Source: a virus. From it: a stretch of 36,913 nucleotides of DNA. Location of the stretch: positions 1 through 36,913 of the IMG/VR virus record IMGVR_UViG_3300004774_000008; one strand, written 5' to 3'. Below, one piece after another: positions 16,045-23,134 of this stretch (the first letter of the stretch is position 1; each line of letters begins with the position of its first letter). The position numbers and the translations under genes were made by a program. The notes beneath the pieces were generated by a model. The model was not told the origin of the DNA. It saw only the letters and a list, made by a program, of their open reading frames with translations, and ran no database searches.

Positions 16045-16433
16045 ACGACCAGGCCTCCTGCGCCGATGAGCTGCAGCAGCGAGTAGAACTGCTGGCCGTA
16101 GATGGTGGCGTTCCACTGCCCGGCGTTCATCATGGCCGTGGTGGCCTGGCTGTAGCCCTTGCTCTTGGACACGGGGCCCGCGGTCTTGGACTCGGACGTC
16201 ACCGGCCCGGCCGCGGCGCTCATGCCGCCCACGCCGGTGGGGTCAAGCGACGCGGCGCGCTCCAGGGTCAGGTTGTGCGCGGCGTAGAGGCATAGGCCAT
16301 GCTCGTACAGATTGTCCCAGCGCTCGGCGCTGATCCGCTTGGAGCCCACGGCGAGCCAGAAGCTCACCCGGGCATCCGGGTACAGCGCCTCGGTGAAGGC
16401 GGGGAAGGCTGCACGGAAGGCCGCAGCGTCCAT
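16041..16433 (-). CDS. Head completion/adaptor protein, DUF4054 family
   Basis: A 130-residue protein: FRAAFPAFTEALYPDARVSF, then RWDNLYEHGLCLYAAHNLTL, a Gly/Ser linker with GPVTSESKTAGPVSKSKGYS, and a C-terminal GQWNATIYGQQFYSLLQLIG. This is the DUF4054 family of phage connector proteins, similar in role to gp6/gp15-type adaptors below the portal. Its ATG directly follows the stop of the previous gene with no spacer. Confidence 0.82.
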   Translation of the reverse strand: MDAAAFRAAFPAFTEALYPDARVSFWLAVGSKRISAERWDNLYEHGLCLYAAHNLTLERAASLDPTGVGGMSAAAGPVTSESKTAGPVSKSKGYSQATTAMMNAGQWNATIYGQQFYSLLQLIGAGGLVV

Positions 16434-16901
16434 CTACTTGCCCTTGCCCTTGGCCGGGCCCTTGCTCTTGGCAGGAGCCGCCTTGGGCTGGGCCTTGGCC
16501 TCGGGGGCCTTGGCCTTGGGCTTGGCCTGGACCGGCTTGGCAGCCAAAGCCTTGGCGGGCTTGGCGGCCTCGGGCTTCTGGCCGCCGGACGGCGCGGTAG
16601 CGGGGGGCGCAGCGTCCAGGGGGCGGTTCATGGCCTGGAGAAATTCATCCTCGATGTCGGCCTGGGGCAGCCCGACCTGGTCAGCCTGGTCGACCTGGTC
16701 AGCCTGGTCAGCTTGGCCGGGCGCGAGATCCTCGCCCAGATCCGTCAGGATCGTGGCCTGGCCGCTGTTGATCTTGCGCTGCACGAACCAGTAGTCCAGC
16801 TCTTCCTGGGTCAGCAGATGCTCGCCGATGGGGAACTTGCGGCGGGGCTTGCCGGACTGGAAGCGCGCCTCGAAGTACTTGGTGACGAGGATCCTGGGCA
16901 T
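16434..16901 (-). CDS. Hypothetical protein with histone-like Lys/Ala/Pro tail
   Basis: A 155-residue protein. Residues 1-60 (ILVTKYFEARFQSGKPRRKF, then EHLLTQEELDYWFVQRKIN) form a compact, unassigned part. Next come DQADQVDQADQVG repeats. From about residue 105 the tail is made of K, A and P (KPAKALAAKPVQAKPKAKAP, KSKGPAKGKGK), like histone H1 or AlgP tails. It starts just after a terminator that follows the capsid gene, with AAGGAG 6 bases before the ATG. Binding of DNA at the head-tail joint or in the capsid is a guess. The start follows from the SD and the loss of sense codons upstream. Confidence 0.6.
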   Translation of the reverse strand: MPRILVTKYFEARFQSGKPRRKFPIGEHLLTQEELDYWFVQRKINSGQATILTDLGEDLAPGQADQADQVDQADQVGLPQADIEDEFLQAMNRPLDAAPPATAPSGGQKPEAAKPAKALAAKPVQAKPKAKAPEAKAQPKAAPAKSKGPAKGKGK

Positions 16902-16913
16902 GTCGACTCCTTT

Positions 16914-16943
16914 GGAAAAGCGGCCCCTGCTGCCAGGGGCCGC
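16914..16943 (-). terminator. Intrinsic terminator after the major capsid gene
   Basis: On the minus strand GCGGCCCCTG, loop GCAG, CAGGGGCCGC form a perfect 10-bp stem followed by TTTTCC. It lies just past the capsid stop and before the next gene's Shine-Dalgarno. In mid-operon it would lower transcription of connector and tail genes relative to the capsid gene. Confidence 0.8.
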
Positions 16944-16965
16944 CGTGCTGATTGCAGTTGCAGGC

Positions 16966-17919
16966 CTAGAGGCCGTCGCCGTAGCCCACGGTCTCCGGGT
17001 ACACGAACTCCACTTCGCCGAGGGTGCCGAAGTAGGTGCAGAGCTGCTGCAGCCCGCGATACTCCAGCGGGGTGCGCTGCAGCGGCACCATGGGGAAGCG
17101 CACGTACTGCTTGCTCTTGGTGTAGGCCACCATGCGGTCCACGGCCGCATCGTCGGCGCCCACGCCGCGGTCGGTGAGCCACTTGAGCGGGTTGATCTCC
17201 AGCGGCCGGCCGTTGATCTGGTTGGAGATGGAGTTCCTGGCCACGTACTCCAGGATGGAAACGCTGCCAGCCGAAGTCACGGGGTTCACCAGCAGGGCGA
17301 ACTTGGTGGGCGGCAACAGCAGGTGCGTGGGGCAGACCGCATAGCCGGACTGCCTCCAGGTCGACTCGATGACGCCGTTGATGTCGGTCAGGATGACCTT
17401 CGGATCGGTCTCCTCGTCCCACTCGGAGGTGATGTCCGCGGGGTCGATGTCCGGGTTGTTCAGGAGGCCGGTGCAGTCCATCTCGACGTCGCCGATGTAG
17501 ATCTGCTCGTCCACGTCCATGTTGTGCTTCAGGCGCAGGCCCTCCAGCTTCTGGGCGTCGATGGGCCGGTTAAGCTTCTGGGACTTGGCCAGCTCGATGA
17601 TGGTGTAGCCCAGCTCCATGCCCCAGAGGCGCATGGGCAGCGTGGTCTTGTTGGTGCCGAGCGCGATGCCGGGGATGACCGTGGACTTGGGGCCGACCCA
17701 GTTCTTGCCCGTGGTCTTGGTGCCGCCCGCGGCTGCGAGCACGGTGTTGACGAACGAGGTGGCCTCGTCAGAGATGGCCACGTCTTCGCGCAGCTCCATG
17801 TCGCGGCCCCAGGTCACATTGGCCAGGGGCATGTTGAGCGTGGGGTCAAGCCGTTCAAGCTCGCCCACCAGGAAGGCGCCCGCAGAGCGGATGGTTTCAG
17901 CGTCGTAGGTTCTGAACAT
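16966..17919 (-). CDS. Major capsid protein, DUF2184 family
   Basis: A 317-residue HK97-fold major capsid protein. Visible are MFRTYDAETIRSAGAFLVGE, LGYTIIELAKSQKLNRPIDA (about 124-143), the strand pair EQIYIGDVEMDCTGLLNNPD and PTHLLLPPTKFALLVNP, and a C-terminal EYRGLQQLCTYFGTLGEVEF. This is the DUF2184 capsid family seen with DUF2213 proteases. The protein seems not to carry a long N-terminal delta domain, so the scaffold is probably supplied by the DUF2213 gene. A terminator follows the gene. Confidence 0.88.
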   Translation of the reverse strand: MFRTYDAETIRSAGAFLVGELERLDPTLNMPLANVTWGRDMELREDVAISDEATSFVNTVLAAAGGTKTTGKNWVGPKSTVIPGIALGTNKTTLPMRLWGMELGYTIIELAKSQKLNRPIDAQKLEGLRLKHNMDVDEQIYIGDVEMDCTGLLNNPDIDPADITSEWDEETDPKVILTDINGVIESTWRQSGYAVCPTHLLLPPTKFALLVNPVTSAGSVSILEYVARNSISNQINGRPLEINPLKWLTDRGVGADDAAVDRMVAYTKSKQYVRFPMVPLQRTPLEYRGLQQLCTYFGTLGEVEFVYPETVGYGDGL

Positions 17920-17932
17920 GGTTCCTTCCCCC

Positions 17933-18685
17933 TTAGATGTTGATGGCGAGTTCGACGATGCCGTCGGCGTCCGCCTCGCCCATGAAGTCCGCAGGCAGGG
18001 CGATGGTCTTGGCAGCGGCCTCGGTCACGGTCACGGTGAAGGCGTCGTCCGCCTCGTTGGGCGTCAACCCGGCCGTGATGGTGAAGGTGATGCCGCCGGC
18101 CGAGAACGGGGTGCCGCTGGCGCCGCTGCCCATGGGCAGGCCGTCCGGGTCGGTCACGTCAAAGGCCGTGGCTGCGGTGAAGGTCACGTTGTGGACGCCC
18201 ACCTTGGCCTTGGCCGCAACGACCAGGGTGCCGATGGTGCTGTTGCCGGCATTGCCTTCCACGGCCGCGCCGGCGATGGACTTCACAGCAGGATCCAAGG
18301 CGGCCTCGATGTCGCCCACGAGCTTGCCGGTGTCGGCCACCACGCGGAGGTAGGCCTTGGCGCCCTTGACCGCGCTGCCGCGAGCCAGGAGCGCGTTCAT
18401 GTAGCCGATGCGCAGCACGTCGCAGACCGAGCCCGAAGGCACCTTGCCCGCGGCGGTCAGGCCGGAAATGCTGCCCTGGGTCGGGTAGGACCGCACCAGG
18501 AAGCCGTAGAGGTCGGCAGCGGTCTCGCCCCCGGTGAACGGGACGAGCTTGCCGGCGGAGAGCTTCAGGGCCGCTCCGAGGGCCGCGTCCGCGCCGAGGA
18601 TGCCGGGTTCGATGACGCTGAATTCCTTGCGGGTCACGTCGCCCGCAAAGCCGGAAGACATCCGGAACAGGATGGCGTTGCTCAT
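17933..18685 (-). CDS. Capsid cement/decoration protein
   Basis: A 250-residue protein. The N-terminal 120 residues (SNAILFRMSSGFAGDVTRKE, then GFLVRSYPTQGS, GSVCDVLRIGYMNALLARG) match phage structural cement proteins that stabilise the outer shell. The second half (FTAATAFDVTDPDGLPMGSG, ITFTITAGLTPNEADDAFTV) is beta-rich and may form an Ig-like decoration domain. It is placed between protease/scaffold and capsid, as usual for this family. Confidence 0.78.
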   Translation of the reverse strand: MSNAILFRMSSGFAGDVTRKEFSVIEPGILGADAALGAALKLSAGKLVPFTGGETAADLYGFLVRSYPTQGSISGLTAAGKVPSGSVCDVLRIGYMNALLARGSAVKGAKAYLRVVADTGKLVGDIEAALDPAVKSIAGAAVEGNAGNSTIGTLVVAAKAKVGVHNVTFTAATAFDVTDPDGLPMGSGASGTPFSAGGITFTITAGLTPNEADDAFTVTVTEAAAKTIALPADFMGEADADGIVELAINI

Positions 18686-18688
18686 GAT

Positions 18689-19444
18689 TTACCCCTTCTT
18701 GTAGAATGCGGCGTTGGCGGCGTTGATGTCCGCCGGGCTCGTGGCCTTGCCGAAGTCGGTGATCGTGGCGTGCGCATTGGACAAGGCGTCGCCGGTGCGG
18801 GTGTTGTTGCGGGCCTTGGCCACCTCGGAGGCGGCCACAAAGGCGGCGTCCAGGGTGACGCAGTCGCAGGAGTCCAGGGTGCTGCCGCGCAGAGCGGCCT
18901 GGAGCACGGCGTCCACGGCCCTGTCCTTCATGGCCATGCGCAGGGCGGCGCGCTTCACGGTGCAGCCCTTGTCGCTGTCATGCACCTGCAGGCCGGGGTG
19001 CAGGATGGCCGCGCGGGCCTTGGTGTCCGCGTCAACCGTGCGGGTGTCCGTGGTGCGGGCGCGGCGCTTGCCGCCGGCGCTGTCACCGGTCTTGGTGCCG
19101 CCATTCTCCGGCTGGTCCTCGTCCTTGGTGACCTTGCCCGGATCCTCCTCGTCCTCAGTGCCAGCCCCGGCGTCGTCGTTGTCCGTGGCCGCCTCGGCCT
19201 GCTCGCCCTTGAGCAGCTGGCGCAGCAGCAGACCCAGCTCGTCGACCTTGGCCTCAAGCGCGGCCATGCGGTCTTCGCCCTCGTCCGTGGCCGGGGCGGT
19301 CTTGTCGCCGTCCGCGGGCGCGGTCTTGGGCTTGTCTTCGGGCGTTTCGGCCATGGCTTCGTCCAGAACGCGGCGCGCCTTGGCCGAGCCCAGCGCGGCC
19401 AGCAGCCGGTCCGAGAAGCTCGTCTTCGTCTTGGTGGTGCTCAT
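18689..19444 (-). CDS. Scaffold protein from internal in-frame start (Mu gpZ-like)
   Basis: An in-frame ATG (residue 184 of the protease) would give a separate 251-residue scaffold beginning MSTTKTKTSFSDRLLAALG. GAGGG lies 5 bases upstream, a fair Shine-Dalgarno. The ATG falls exactly at the border between the protease domain and the helical, charged part. In Mu the scaffold Z is made in the same way inside protease gene I. The separate product is inferred. Confidence 0.55.
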   Translation of the reverse strand: MSTTKTKTSFSDRLLAALGSAKARRVLDEAMAETPEDKPKTAPADGDKTAPATDEGEDRMAALEAKVDELGLLLRQLLKGEQAEAATDNDDAGAGTEDEEDPGKVTKDEDQPENGGTKTGDSAGGKRRARTTDTRTVDADTKARAAILHPGLQVHDSDKGCTVKRAALRMAMKDRAVDAVLQAALRGSTLDSCDCVTLDAAFVAASEVAKARNNTRTGDALSNAHATITDFGKATSPADINAANAAFYKKG

Positions 19445-19993
19445 GTTTCCCTCGTGGTTGTCGTTGATCTTGCAGCGCGGGCCACAACGGCCCCGGCGCA
19501 CCAGAGCGATGTGGTTGCCCCGGATGTTCCGCTGCCAGCCCCTGCCGGGTGCCTCCTGCTCATAGTCCGCGTCATACCCGCAGGAGATTTCCCGCAGGCC
19601 CCCACGCACCAGGTCGATGGCCTCCTTGTCATTGATGAGCAGATCGGCGAGCAAAAGGTCGGACTCGGCTCCCGTCCCCTGGCGCAGGTTCTGGGCGTGG
19701 CCTCGGGCCAGCTCCTTCCATGTCAGGGGAGTCACGTCGTCGTCCGGGTGGTCAATGGTCGTGGGCTTGCCCTCAAGCGAGGCCATAGCCTCGGGCGCGA
19801 ACACGTCCTCGGGCAGACGTGTCACGAGGATCCGGCCGTCGGGCCCGGCCTCAATAGAGAAGTCTTCGGGGAAGCTGTCGGCCCGGTACTCCATCACGCC
19901 AGTGCGGGCGATGGGCACGTCCAGGCACAGCAGGTAGCCCTCGGGGGTCTCAAGGATGTGCTCAGAGAGTTTGCTAGCGAAAAGGTAGCGCAT
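18689..19993 (-). CDS. Prohead protease-scaffold, DUF2213 family
   Basis: A 434-residue protein. Residues 1-180 form the DUF2213 domain: EYRADSFPEDFSIEAG, then TTIDHPDDDVTPLTW (H82), GGLREISCGYDADYEQ (S137) and RGNHIALVRRGR (H161). H82, S137 and H161 are candidate active-site residues, which I infer rather than know. From 184 onward it is an acidic, alanine-rich helical region with KVDELGLLLRQLLKGEQAEA, expected to be the scaffold. It probably cuts itself and the scaffold during head maturation. A motif shared with the lysis operon lies 31 bp upstream. Confidence 0.85.
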   Translation of the reverse strand: MRYLFASKLSEHILETPEGYLLCLDVPIARTGVMEYRADSFPEDFSIEAGPDGRILVTRLPEDVFAPEAMASLEGKPTTIDHPDDDVTPLTWKELARGHAQNLRQGTGAESDLLLADLLINDKEAIDLVRGGLREISCGYDADYEQEAPGRGWQRNIRGNHIALVRRGRCGPRCKINDNHEGNMSTTKTKTSFSDRLLAALGSAKARRVLDEAMAETPEDKPKTAPADGDKTAPATDEGEDRMAALEAKVDELGLLLRQLLKGEQAEAATDNDDAGAGTEDEEDPGKVTKDEDQPENGGTKTGDSAGGKRRARTTDTRTVDADTKARAAILHPGLQVHDSDKGCTVKRAALRMAMKDRAVDAVLQAALRGSTLDSCDCVTLDAAFVAASEVAKARNNTRTGDALSNAHATITDFGKATSPADINAANAAFYKKG

Positions 19994-20023
19994 GCCGCCT
20001 GTCTACAATGGCAGGCGGGCATG

Positions 20024-20041
20024 GTCTTGTAAGCCGCATTA
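20024..20041 (-). promoter_or_regulatory. Putative late promoter/activator site of the head operon
   Basis: The plus strand reads GTCTTGTAA-GCCG-CATTA. The same GTCTTGTAA-N4-CATTA occurs at 27875-27892 before the holin gene, again in the direction of leftward transcription. Read leftward it is TAATG-N4-TTACAAGAC. TACAAG could serve as a weak -10. No -35 consensus is seen, which suggests dependence on an activator. It lies 31 bp from the protease ATG. Confidence 0.5.
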
Positions 20042-20117
20042 AGAATCGCGCAGGGGGGGAGAGGGGAGAGAGGTCGGGTCGGGGTGTTCAGCGGCTGGTT
20101 CGAGCCGCCCCGGAAGC

Positions 20118-20141
20118 GCGTTTAAAAACGTTCGTAAACGC
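20118..20141. repeat. Inverted repeat GCGTTTA-N10-TAAACGC
   Basis: The 7-bp arms 20118-20124 and 20135-20141 are perfect, and the spacer contains the palindrome AACGTT. It is unusually AT-rich for this phage and stands alone in the non-coding gap. It could be a protein-binding site or an mRNA hairpin after the DUF4926-like gene. It has no clean T tract on the minus strand. Confidence 0.4.
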
Positions 20142-20216
20142 CCTTGGCCAGCAGGGCGACCCTATCGGCGGCTCATCGGCCAGGGTCCGGGCCGTGGCTG
20201 CGGCCTGGGGCAAAAA

Positions 20217-20465
20217 TCAGTTCGCGGGCACCACCTGGTCAGGGGTGAGGGTGAGCGTGCAATACTGAGGGTGGTCGATGAAGCCCTCTGCGTTCTTGCT
20301 GCCGAGGATGACTTCCACCTCGTACGCCGAGCCTTTCCCATACACATAGACAACCGTGCCGAGCTGGCCTGCCGGCAGCGGCCGCTTGACGGACGCGTCG
20401 AACACGTCCACGCCGGTCTGCGGCTGGATGATGCGGACGGTCTGAGATTCCCTGTAGGTGCCCAC
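20217..20465 (-). CDS. DUF4926-like small protein, candidate immunity partner
   Basis: An 82-residue protein. LGTVVYVYGKGSAYEVEVIL (about 35-54) and YCTLTLTPDQVV match the DUF4926 pattern (GxxGTVV, YEVEF, then TLxPxQL). GTG is the start. AAGGA lies 7 bases upstream, inside the last codons of the MuF gene, and only 3 bases separate the two reading frames. DUF4926 proteins are, as I recall, often encoded next to DUF6883 proteins, and the upstream gene here ends in a DUF6883-like domain. I infer that it binds and neutralises that domain. A capsid role cannot be excluded. Confidence 0.65.
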   Translation of the reverse strand: MGTYRESQTVRIIQPQTGVDVFDASVKRPLPAGQLGTVVYVYGKGSAYEVEVILGSKNAEGFIDHPQYCTLTLTPDQVVPAN

Positions 20466-20468
20466 TGG

Positions 20469-21731
20469 CTAGTCCTTCACGTAGCAGTTGATCATGCGCG
20501 GAACGGTGGACTGGCTTCTGCCTGTCGCCTTGTTCCGGTCGTATATCCAGGAGGTGGTCACGTCAACTGTCCTGCCGTTCGGGCCGGTCACCGGGACCGT
20601 GACGTTGAACTTCTCCCCGTGCTCGTCCGGCTCTCCGTGGCGCCTGGCCGGCAGCCTGTCCAGCTGGGCCATGATCTGTTCCTGCACCAGGGCTGCATCT
20701 TTTTTCTCGATGCCCAGCGCACGCTTCCAGACACGGGCCTTGTGCCGGCCTGTCTCATGGTCAGGGTCAAGCGAGTAGGTCGTCAGCTTCTCCGGCGCGA
20801 AGCTGGCGCGCTCCACGTTGGGCAGCGGCTCGCGCAGCTGGTGCGGCACCACCGGGCTGGCCGCCTGGCGCTCCCACTGGCTTCGCAGAACATGCTCGCC
20901 GCTGGCCTCCTCCTCCTTGCGCGTGGGCATGGTGCTCTGGATCTCCTCGCCGTCGGAGTCGGAGATCACGGGCTCGGGGTAGCAGCGGCAGTTGGGAAAT
21001 TCGCCGGCGTGGCCGGTCATGCCATCCAGCGTGGGCGGATCGTCCCAGCGGACGAACTTGCCCTCCATGGCCGCGTGGCTGGCCCTAGTGCGGCCGTCGC
21101 GCGCGGTGCGCCAGATGTAGCCCTCGCTGCCCACGGACTCGGCCCGGGTGCGGGTGAGCGCCGTGCCGGCCTTGCTGATCTCGGTGAGGGCGATGACCTT
21201 GGCCCGGTTGTGGCTCACCTCGCCCACGGCCTTGATCTGGGCGGCCAGATCCTCGGCCCGGGTTCCGGAAAACAGGGCTTCCTGCGCCAGCTCGCCCACG
21301 CGCGTGGCGGCCTGGCCCGGAATGGACGTGATGAGCGTGACGTTGGCTTCGATGCGTTCCTGCACCACCTGGCTCACGTCCGCGTCAAGCATGCCGCGCA
21401 GGTCGATACCCCAGCGGTCCGCGGCCTCGCGCCAGGAGTCGTCATTCTTCTGGGTCACGCGGCGGACCATGTTCGCCGCAGCCTGCCGGGCCCAGGGCTC
21501 CAGGGCCTTTGCATAGGCGGCGAGCTGCTTGGCCGCGTGCTGCGGGCTCGGGCTCGCGTCCAGCACCTGGGCCACCTTGCGGGCCACGTCCGTGAGCTGG
21601 CCATGGTAGGCTTTCTCGGCCGCGCGAGAGGGCCGGAAGAGCTGGCGGCCCTGCTTGGCGGCGGCCACGTCCTTCCAGGCCCAGGGCTTGCGCCAGGCCT
21701 TCGGAGCGGGATCCTTTACCCCATCACTCAC
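20469..21731 (-). CDS. MuF-type minor head protein with C-terminal DUF6883-like domain
   Basis: A 420-residue protein. Residues about 40-255 are a phage Mu gpF (SPP1 gp7-like) domain, ending in the characteristic ARDGRTRASHAAMEGKFV and GEFPNCRCYPEPV. MuF proteins sit at the portal and some are ejected with DNA. Residues about 303-420 are a separate domain: YSLDPDHETGRHKARVWKRA, then TVPVTGPNGRTVDVTTSWIY. That is the DUF6883 pattern (LxPxHxxGxHKAR ... GPNGR ... W). The start is a GTG overlapping the portal stop (GTGA). A MuF domain followed by a swappable C-terminal domain is the layout of phage-borne polymorphic toxins. Confidence 0.85.
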   Translation of the reverse strand: MSDGVKDPAPKAWRKPWAWKDVAAAKQGRQLFRPSRAAEKAYHGQLTDVARKVAQVLDASPSPQHAAKQLAAYAKALEPWARQAAANMVRRVTQKNDDSWREAADRWGIDLRGMLDADVSQVVQERIEANVTLITSIPGQAATRVGELAQEALFSGTRAEDLAAQIKAVGEVSHNRAKVIALTEISKAGTALTRTRAESVGSEGYIWRTARDGRTRASHAAMEGKFVRWDDPPTLDGMTGHAGEFPNCRCYPEPVISDSDGEEIQSTMPTRKEEEASGEHVLRSQWERQAASPVVPHQLREPLPNVERASFAPEKLTTYSLDPDHETGRHKARVWKRALGIEKKDAALVQEQIMAQLDRLPARRHGEPDEHGEKFNVTVPVTGPNGRTVDVTTSWIYDRNKATGRSQSTVPRMINCYVKD

Positions 21732-23134
21732 GCCGGCGCCTTTCCAGGTTCCTGGCCAGCCACAGCCTGGTCGGGCTGATCCAGTTCCGGCGGGGTCGGC
21801 GCGGTCTCCGCAGCCTTGGCCGCCTGGATGGCCTCGTCCGTGATGTTGGTCCAGCGGCCGGTGGTGCGGCCCGCGTCGCGCAGCTCGGCCTTGGCCTCGG
21901 ACTCGCTGACAAGCCCGGCAGTGTACAGCCCGGCCACGTTCTGCGCGTCGGCCGTGGCGATGGTGGCCTTGTCCGTCTCCGACGGCTGCCACAGGTTGTT
22001 GAAGTCGAAGTCCCAACCCTCGGGCAGGGGCTTGCCCCAGAGGCTCATGCTCAGGATCGGCAACAGCTTTTCGTATGCCGGGCGCAGGTCGTCGTCCTGC
22101 TGGGTGGCGATGGTGTCGTAGTAGGTGCGCAGGTCGCTCTCGCCGGTGCTGAAACCCTTGGGGCTCTGGCCCAGCAGGCGCACCAGCGGGATCCCCGTGG
22201 CCCCGGCGATCTGCTCACAAAAGGCCTGCAGGGCGTCGTACACCCCGGCAAAGGTCCAGCTGTGGGTTTGGAAGGTATCCTCGCTGTCCAGAATGGTCAG
22301 GCCTTCGTTGGTCTGCATGGTCCTGATCATGGCGAACATCTTGTGCAGGGCCGTCTCCGCCGCGCCGCCGGAGGCCAGGATCTCGCGCAGGTTCTTGATG
22401 CCGAAGACTCGCAGATAGGAGCGCATCATTAGGTTGGCGCTGCCGTGGGTGGCGCTGTCGAGCGCCAGGATGCGGTCATGGGCGCGCTCGACCACGGACG
22501 CGCCCCAGTCCAGCTCGGTCTTGCGCTGCCAGTAGGGCAGCTCCACACCGATGAGGCGGATGCACCGGCTGTGGTGGATATTCAGCCCGATGGTTTGCTC
22601 CGCCGTGTAGACGCCGTAGTGCTGGGGATAACCGAGCATGGGCCCAAGCTCGGTGATGCGCTCAGTTCCGGGCACCGCCATGTAGCGGTCCAGCACGTGC
22701 AGCCCCTTGAAGCTGTCCTTCTGGATGTGCGCCAGCTCAAGCGGGGTGGCCGGGTCCTCGCCGTCCAGCAGGATCACGGCCAGGGCGCCGCCGTACAGGC
22801 GGCCCCACTTGATGCCATCGGACAGCCGGGCCTGCACGCCGGTGCGGCGCATGTAGCGCAGCAGCAGGTCCACGTCGCCGGGCGGCATCTGGGCGCGGAT
22901 GCCCAGGCCGCCGCGCACCATGTCCTCGGCCACCACGTCCACCATGCGGCCCACGATCCAGGAGTCGCGGTACATGGCCTCCAGCTCGGTGCGGTTGCGC
23001 GTCAGCTGGTTGCCCAGGGTGTAGGTGCCTTGGCCGAGCTGGTTGCTTTGCCCCAGGCCCAGGCGCGCGGGGATGTTCTCGAACCCGTCCATGAACTTCT
23101 TGCCGCCGGGGCGGTGATCCTTGCGTCTACCCAT
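21728..23134 (-). CDS. Portal protein, DUF1073 family
   Basis: A 468-residue portal protein forming the dodecameric DNA channel at one capsid vertex. Landmarks are LTRNRTELEAMYRDSWIVGR and VDVVAEDMVRGGL near residues 44-77, the stem-like GASVVERAHDRILALDSATH, and GATGIPLVRLLGQSPKGFST (about 338-357), followed by GESDLRTYYD, typical of DUF1073. Mu itself uses a different portal family (DUF935). The ATG at 23134 overlaps the terminase stop by 8 bp. The tail end is rich in Ala, Pro and Gln. Confidence 0.9.
   Translation of the reverse strand: MGRRKDHRPGGKKFMDGFENIPARLGLGQSNQLGQGTYTLGNQLTRNRTELEAMYRDSWIVGRMVDVVAEDMVRGGLGIRAQMPPGDVDLLLRYMRRTGVQARLSDGIKWGRLYGGALAVILLDGEDPATPLELAHIQKDSFKGLHVLDRYMAVPGTERITELGPMLGYPQHYGVYTAEQTIGLNIHHSRCIRLIGVELPYWQRKTELDWGASVVERAHDRILALDSATHGSANLMMRSYLRVFGIKNLREILASGGAAETALHKMFAMIRTMQTNEGLTILDSEDTFQTHSWTFAGVYDALQAFCEQIAGATGIPLVRLLGQSPKGFSTGESDLRTYYDTIATQQDDDLRPAYEKLLPILSMSLWGKPLPEGWDFDFNNLWQPSETDKATIATADAQNVAGLYTAGLVSESEAKAELRDAGRTTGRWTNITDEAIQAAKAAETAPTPPELDQPDQAVAGQEPGKAPA

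Larger units (their letters stand above)
19994..20216. other. Non-coding gap upstream of the head operon
   Basis: No gene is seen. The gap holds the shared late-promoter-like motif (20024-20041), a purine-rich G/A tract at about 20050-20084, and a 7-bp inverted repeat (20118-20141). It separates the portal/MuF/DUF4926-like genes from the protease, cement and capsid genes, and probably contains the start of a second late transcript. Confidence 0.6.

Noticed and set aside
17918-20032. 704-residue open frame on the plus strand
   Set aside because: It lies opposite the capsid protease, cement and scaffold genes, has low-complexity Gly/Arg/Val content and no recognisable domain. It is a product of the high GC content.
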